Of a stretch of 64,000 bases of DNA, positions 60,510 through 64,000 are shown piece by piece. Numbering within the stretch: the first letter of the stretch is position 1; each line of letters begins with the position of its first letter. Position numbers and translations under genes: made by a program. The notes beneath the pieces were generated by a model. The model saw only the letters and a list, made by a program, of their open reading frames with translations. It was not told where the DNA came from and ran no database searches. The DNA comes from Beggiatoa alba B18LD (GTDB lineage Bacteria > Pseudomonadota > Gammaproteobacteria > Beggiatoales > Beggiatoaceae), in assembly GCF_000245015.1 (NCBI RefSeq), contig NZ_JH600070.1, forward strand, positions 823,594 through 887,593, given 5' to 3'.

Positions 60510-61988
60510 CAAATAACTCCATAAAGCCTGCCCTGTAATCAGCACAACTGATTGTTCAAACCATTGCGCGAGAAAATAGGGAATTGCTAACCCTAACCAT
60601 AAGACTAGCCCTAGTTGTAATAAAACAGGGAGCATATTGGCATGAACGGCAATTTGTTTTGCAGGTGCTTCTCCATAAATCATGGGTTGAACATGTTTAA
60701 ATAAGCCCGCAAACGCAACACCTAAGCCGATAGCTAAAAAAGGCGTAAGCCATGGATAGTCTTTTAGTGTTGCACTAATGAGTATGAATTCACTGACAAA
60801 AACCCCAAAAGGAGGGAAGCCTGCAATGGCGGCTGTTCCTAACAGTAAAGCCCATGCAAGACTGGGTTGTGTACGCATTAGTCCACGTATTTTGTCTAAT
60901 TGTTGCGACCCAGCAATGTGGGTGGCGTGTCCTACGGTAATGAATATTGCTGATTTGGTTAGTGCGTGTACTGTCATATGTAACAACGCGCCAAACGTGG
61001 CAAGTGGTGTACCCAAGCCAAAGGCAAAGGTCATCAGCCCCATATGTTCAATCGATGAGTAACTGTACAGTCGCTTAATATCTCGTTGTCTATGCAGGAA
61101 AAATGCAGCAACCAGAAAAGAGAGTAAGCCAAATCCCATCATTAAATGACTCGCCATATCTGTTTTTAACGAACCATCCACAATGATTTTAATGCGGACT
61201 AATGCGTATAACGCCACATTGAGTAATAAGCCTGATAAAACAGCGGACATCGGCGTAGGGCCTTCTGAATGGGCATCGGGCAACCAGTTATGTAGGGGAA
61301 CTAGCCCAACTTTTGTGCCATAACCAACGAGTAAAAAAACAAAGGCAATGCTTAAAACCGTTGGTTCTAGTTGTGAGGCATAGCCTTGTAGGACTGTCCA
61401 TGAAAGTGCATCGTGATGGTCAACAACGACTTTTTCAGCGGCAAAGTAAAGTAAGACTGTCCCAAATAAGGCTTGTGCAATACCAACGCCGCAGAGAATA
61501 AAGTATTTCCAAGCTGCTTCAATTGATTCTGGGGTGCGGTACAAACTAACTAGTAACACGGTCGACAATGTAGCAGCTTCCATCGCAACCCACAGTAAGC
61601 CCAAATTATTTGTTGTCAATGCGAGTAACATAGCAAAAATAAAGGCTTGATACATGGTGTGATACAAGCGCATCCGTAACGGGGTAATACGCCCTTTTTG
61701 CACTTCGTAACGCATGTAAGGACGGGAAAAAATTGCGGTATTCATCCCGACAAAGGTTGTTAGGGTCACTAGATAAATATTAAAAGCATCGACAAAGAAA
61801 AATTGATTCTCTGTTACAAAACTGCCAACTTGTAGAATATCTATAACAAGCCAAAGAGAAGCGAGAAAATTAGCACTGGCAATGAATATATTAAGCCAAC
61901 CCGCACCGCGTTTATGTCCCATGATAGCCAGTAATAGTGCGCCAATAAGTGGAATCACTAAGACTAGATTGAGCGATAAAATATTCAC
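60507..61988 (-). CDS. HyfF/NuoL-M-like proton-translocating membrane subunit
   Basis: 493 residues with about 14 membrane helices. Similar to hydrogenase-4 component F and the NuoM group: FIFAMLLALTTNNLGLLWVAMEAATLSTVLLVSLYRTPESIEAAWKYFILC (first 20 residues contain the conserved Glu), HNWLPDAHSEGPTPMSAVLSGLLLN with the helix-7 Lys/His region, YSSIEHMGLMTFAFG and PPFGVFVSEFIL. It is normally part of a six-gene hyf-type or Mbh-type operon; all partners are missing here. Start GTG 61988 is 5 bases after GAGG; the longer GTG at 61994 overlaps that site. Confidence 0.85.
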   Translation of the reverse strand: MNILSLNLVLVIPLIGALLLAIMGHKRGAGWLNIFIASANFLASLWLVIDILQVGSFVTENQFFFVDAFNIYLVTLTTFVGMNTAIFSRPYMRYEVQKGRITPLRMRLYHTMYQAFIFAMLLALTTNNLGLLWVAMEAATLSTVLLVSLYRTPESIEAAWKYFILCGVGIAQALFGTVLLYFAAEKVVVDHHDALSWTVLQGYASQLEPTVLSIAFVFLLVGYGTKVGLVPLHNWLPDAHSEGPTPMSAVLSGLLLNVALYALVRIKIIVDGSLKTDMASHLMMGFGLLSFLVAAFFLHRQRDIKRLYSYSSIEHMGLMTFAFGLGTPLATFGALLHMTVHALTKSAIFITVGHATHIAGSQQLDKIRGLMRTQPSLAWALLLGTAAIAGFPPFGVFVSEFILISATLKDYPWLTPFLAIGLGVAFAGLFKHVQPMIYGEAPAKQIAVHANMLPVLLQLGLVLWLGLAIPYFLAQWFEQSVVLITGQALWSYL

Positions 61989-62146
61989 ACACACCTCACC
62001 ATTGGCTTGTTTATAAAAAAACGCACATTCTTAATTTAAAGCGTAAATGACAAATAACTAAGAGACTGTATTATAAATTTTTGGCAGCATAAGGGCTAAT
62101 TTTGTAGAAGTACAATGAGTTTGTCTGTTGTATAACAGGATAAAAA
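61989..62146. other. Intergenic region upstream of HyfF-like gene and small ORF
   Basis: 158 bases, AT-rich, divergent. Promoters for the HyfF-like gene (minus) and for the small plus-strand unit should lie here. A TACAAT at 62112-62117 is a possible -10, without a matching -35. Confidence 0.3.
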
Positions 62147-62245
62147 ATGATGTATTTAATGGGAAGTAAAGACTTGGCAAGTTTCTTGAATAAGTATTTA
62201 ACGAGTGGTATAGCTCCTGAATCTTTTCGGAGGGGTACAAAGTAG
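62147..62245 (+). CDS. Possible 32-residue small protein ending inside a terminator
   Basis: Reading MMYLMGSKDLASFLNK then YLTSGIAPESFRRGTK and stop. AGGA lies 6 bases before the ATG. The TAG falls within the loop base of a strong terminator, so the transcript would be about 120-150 nt. It could be a true small protein (basic, with a Phe-Arg-Arg end) or a small RNA. I find no known family. Too short to call with certainty. Confidence 0.4.
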   Translation: MMYLMGSKDLASFLNKYLTSGIAPESFRRGTK

Positions 62246-62272
62246 ATTTTATTTGTCCCCTCCTTTTTTCTT
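62229..62272 (+). terminator. Strong rho-independent terminator of an unassigned plus-strand unit
   Basis: GGAGGGG(T)ACAAA pairs with TTTGTCCCCTCC (one bulge, 12 pairs, loop 10) followed by six T and CTT. It is on plus, 106 bases before tonB, with only the small ORF at 62147 upstream. Confidence 0.85.
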
Positions 62273-62378
62273 AGCGCAAATAGGTTTACCTTTCCCAGCT
62301 ATCCGTTATACTGGACAGTGTCATTTATTGTATTATCCTGCCCTTGTTTCTTTATAAAATCAACCGTGTGAAAGGCTT

Positions 62379-63320
62379 ATGTTTATTCTAAAGGCACTGA
62401 ATAAGCTCACTGTCTTGCTCATTCTTATTGCTGTTCATGGCTGGGCGATTTGGCAGTTTTTGGGGAATTTTCAAACAACTACTACACCGATTGTTATCAC
62501 ACCTCATAAACAGGAAAAAGTGTTTAATGTCCACTTGATTCATCCTGTTAAAACAGTAACTGTAAATCAAACAAGCACATCATCATCCATACCAACAACC
62601 CCCACTGTTTTATCAGCCGTCTCTACAGCAATAGAACAACCTCAACCGTTGTCAGACCCTTCACTGTTATCAACAATTCAGCCAATATCTGCTATTCATG
62701 TAACAAAACCACTGGTTACATCGCCAAAATCATCAGTATCAGTAAAAGAAAAATCCATCGTCAATGCAGATAGAACAGTATCAACACAGAAACCTGTGGT
62801 AAAAACGCCTATTAAATCCGTACAAAAGCTTGCCACTAACCCTGTTAAACAAGCTGTAACCACAACAGAACATTCTAAAACAGATTCATCTAAAGCGGCA
62901 AAATTGATGAATACCGTTGACAAAGTGACGACGGAAAATCATCCAGCTGTCAATTCTTCACCTGTAATGCCAACAGGGCTAAGTCTATGGGCAAAATATA
63001 AAACCGATGCACTCCCAGAAAGTGACAGCGACAGTAGTTATGTAACCGCAGATTATCAAGCCGAGTCCTTACATAATCCTAAACCCATTTATCCCCCCTT
63101 ATCACGAAAAAATAATGAACAAGGCACGGTATTAGTCCATGTACTCGTCAATACATCAGGCTATGCAGAAAAAGCTGAGATTAAACAAAGTAGTTATTTT
63201 AACCGTCTTGACCAAGCCGCCTATGAGGCAGTGATGCGTTGGCGTTATATTCCTGCAAAACGGGCGGGTAAAAATATTGAAGAATGGATTACGATTCCAA
63301 TTAAATGGGAACTACGCTAA
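62379..63320 (+). CDS. tonB: TonB family energy transducer
   Basis: 313 residues. An N-terminal membrane helix (about 8-28, LTVLLILIAVHGWAIW), a long Thr/Ser/Pro/Lys linker (about 40-215) spanning the periplasm, and a C-terminal TonB_C domain (about 228-313) with NPKPIYPPLSRKNNEQGTVLVHVLV (first half is the family start) and AAYEAVMRWRYIPAKR. It carries proton-motive energy to TonB-dependent outer-membrane receptors. The gene order tonB-exbB (12-base gap) supports an operon. GAAAGG precedes the ATG. Confidence 0.93.
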   Translation: MFILKALNKLTVLLILIAVHGWAIWQFLGNFQTTTTPIVITPHKQEKVFNVHLIHPVKTVTVNQTSTSSSIPTTPTVLSAVSTAIEQPQPLSDPSLLSTIQPISAIHVTKPLVTSPKSSVSVKEKSIVNADRTVSTQKPVVKTPIKSVQKLATNPVKQAVTTTEHSKTDSSKAAKLMNTVDKVTTENHPAVNSSPVMPTGLSLWAKYKTDALPESDSDSSYVTADYQAESLHNPKPIYPPLSRKNNEQGTVLVHVLVNTSGYAEKAEIKQSSYFNRLDQAAYEAVMRWRYIPAKRAGKNIEEWITIPIKWELR

Positions 63321-63332
63321 AAGGACAAACAA

Positions 63333-64000
63333 ATGCCTCACTTTGGATTTAATGAGTTTTTACAACATATTGCAGACAATCAAATTGCATTAAGTATCTT
63401 GGGCTTACTCGTCCTTATGTCAATTTTATCGTGGTATCTCATCATCACGAAATTATTAAAACTCTGGTTTACCTATATCCAAGTGCATCGTTTTCAACAT
63501 TTTTTTAACAACGTCATTACATTAGAAGAATTAATTCAATGGTTAGCAACCCATAAAGCCAAAGACCCCTTTTCGCGGCTTGCACTTCAAGGCGTGATTG
63601 CCGCAGCCCATCATGCAGAATTTGTCACCCAACGTTCAGGCACGATTTGCAGCCAAAGCGAATTTATTACACGGGCAATGCGTCGCGTAATGAATGCAGA
63701 ACATGAAAAACTCAACGCAGGCTTAAGCATCTTAGCCAGCATCAGCAGTACCGCACCTTTTGTCGGACTACTAGGAACAGTCATTGGCATTTATGGCGCG
63801 TTGATGTCCATCAGTGCACAAGGAAATGCCAGTTTAGAAACCGTTGCCGCCCCCGTTGGCGAAGCCTTAATTATGACGGCTATCGGGTTAGCGGTGGCAA
63901 TTCCTGCTGTTTTAGGCTACAACGCACTGATTCGTGGCAATAGAAGCCTTTTTAACGAACTCGATGGCTTTGCACACGACTTATATGCCTACCTCAATAC
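63333..64000 (+). CDS. exbB: ExbB/TolQ family proton channel subunit (3' end outside the window)
   Basis: 222 residues visible, starting MPHFGFNEFLQHIADN after AAGGA. Three membrane helices: SILGLLVLMSILSWYLIITKLL (about 25-46), ILASISSTAPFVGLLGTVIGIYGAL (about 130-155) and EALIMTAIGLAVAIPAVLGYNAL (about 178-200). The TAPFVGLLGTV and MTAIGLAVAIPA motifs are the MotA/TolQ/ExbB signature. It should be followed by exbD. It works with the preceding TonB. Confidence 0.93.
   Translation, partial: MPHFGFNEFLQHIADNQIALSILGLLVLMSILSWYLIITKLLKLWFTYIQVHRFQHFFNNVITLEELIQWLATHKAKDPFSRLALQGVIAAAHHAEFVTQRSGTICSQSEFITRAMRRVMNAEHEKLNAGLSILASISSTAPFVGLLGTVIGIYGALMSISAQGNASLETVAAPVGEALIMTAIGLAVAIPAVLGYNALIRGNRSLFNELDGFAHDLYAYLN

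Noticed and set aside
1-64000. tRNA or rRNA genes
   Set aside because: No cloverleaf with a GTTCGA-type T arm or conserved rRNA stretch was seen in any intergenic region.

Overview
This looks like a piece of gammaproteobacterial chromosome. The AT-leaning base composition, PHA phasins, a bacteriohemerythrin, mdoH/opgC, a PduO-type adenosyltransferase, a TpsA-like adhesin, very large multidomain glycosyltransferases and a heavy load of palindromic intergenic repeats suggest a Beggiatoa/Thiotrichales-type organism. That assignment is inference from gene content, not from a marker gene. No rRNA, tRNA, CRISPR array or prophage was seen.

Layout. 1-6.4 kb (minus strand): the 5' part of pdxJ, then tolC, a Cache-HAMP-PP2C phosphatase paired with a solute-binding protein, a rhodanese and a PCMT-family methyltransferase. 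6.7-8 kb: a secreted unknown and a bacteriohemerythrin. 8.2-16.6 kb (minus): nfeD, a CaiB/BaiF CoA transferase, a sorbosone-dehydrogenase-like beta-propeller, a cobalamin adenosyltransferase, a subtilisin-like lipoprotein and cysC. 16.9-26.4 kb: gshA, phoR, mdoH, hemC, a small membrane protein and a DUF5682 protein. 26.6-30.7 kb (plus): a Sel1 protein, a BNR-propeller protein, a mannose-type PTS IIA protein and a secreted unknown. 30.9-34.2 kb (minus): an OLD-like ATPase/TOPRIM protein, a class I amidotransferase and two universal stress proteins, then trpD on plus. 35.7-47.6 kb: a probable cell-surface glycan region. It holds a five-gene minus-strand operon (glycosyltransferase/sulfotransferase fusion, sulfotransferase, UbiA-type phosphoribosyl transferase, DprE1-like and DprE2-like proteins), an orphan tyrosine recombinase and a 1395-aa sulfotransferase/GT2/GT2/methyltransferase protein. 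47.9-64 kb: alaS, opgC, a TpsA-like adhesin, a receiver-histidine kinase, mrdA, three tandem phasins, an orphan HyfF-like membrane subunit, a 32-codon ORF ending in a terminator, tonB and the start of exbB.

The most striking feature is non-coding. Ten related palindromic elements (called R1-R10 here, about 155-320 bp) and two smaller hairpin loci (HA, HB) fill gene ends. All seven convergent gene junctions carry one, none of the eight divergent junctions does, and the rest lie between tandem genes. The R elements are modular: outer arms reading TAACCTGAGTTCGGCGAG, either a mini-hairpin or a CCTGCTAGG terminator-like hairpin, a variable array of 9-bp units (CAGRATTNN) mirrored on the other side, and an asymmetric centre of two types. 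In several places the gene's stop codon lies at the element's edge, and the recombinase ORF ends inside one. They probably act as bidirectional terminators or RNA 3'-end structures that spread or recombine as modules.

Functional links. The DprE1/DprE2/UbiA trio suggests a polyprenyl-phosphate arabinofuranose (or related pentose) donor. Three PAPS-dependent sulfotransferase domains in the same region suggest a sulfated glycan, and cysC elsewhere in the window could supply PAPS. mdoH and opgC belong to osmoregulated periplasmic glucan synthesis but lie 30 kb apart and no mdoG is present. The phasin operon has a long regulatory-looking leader and its own terminator.
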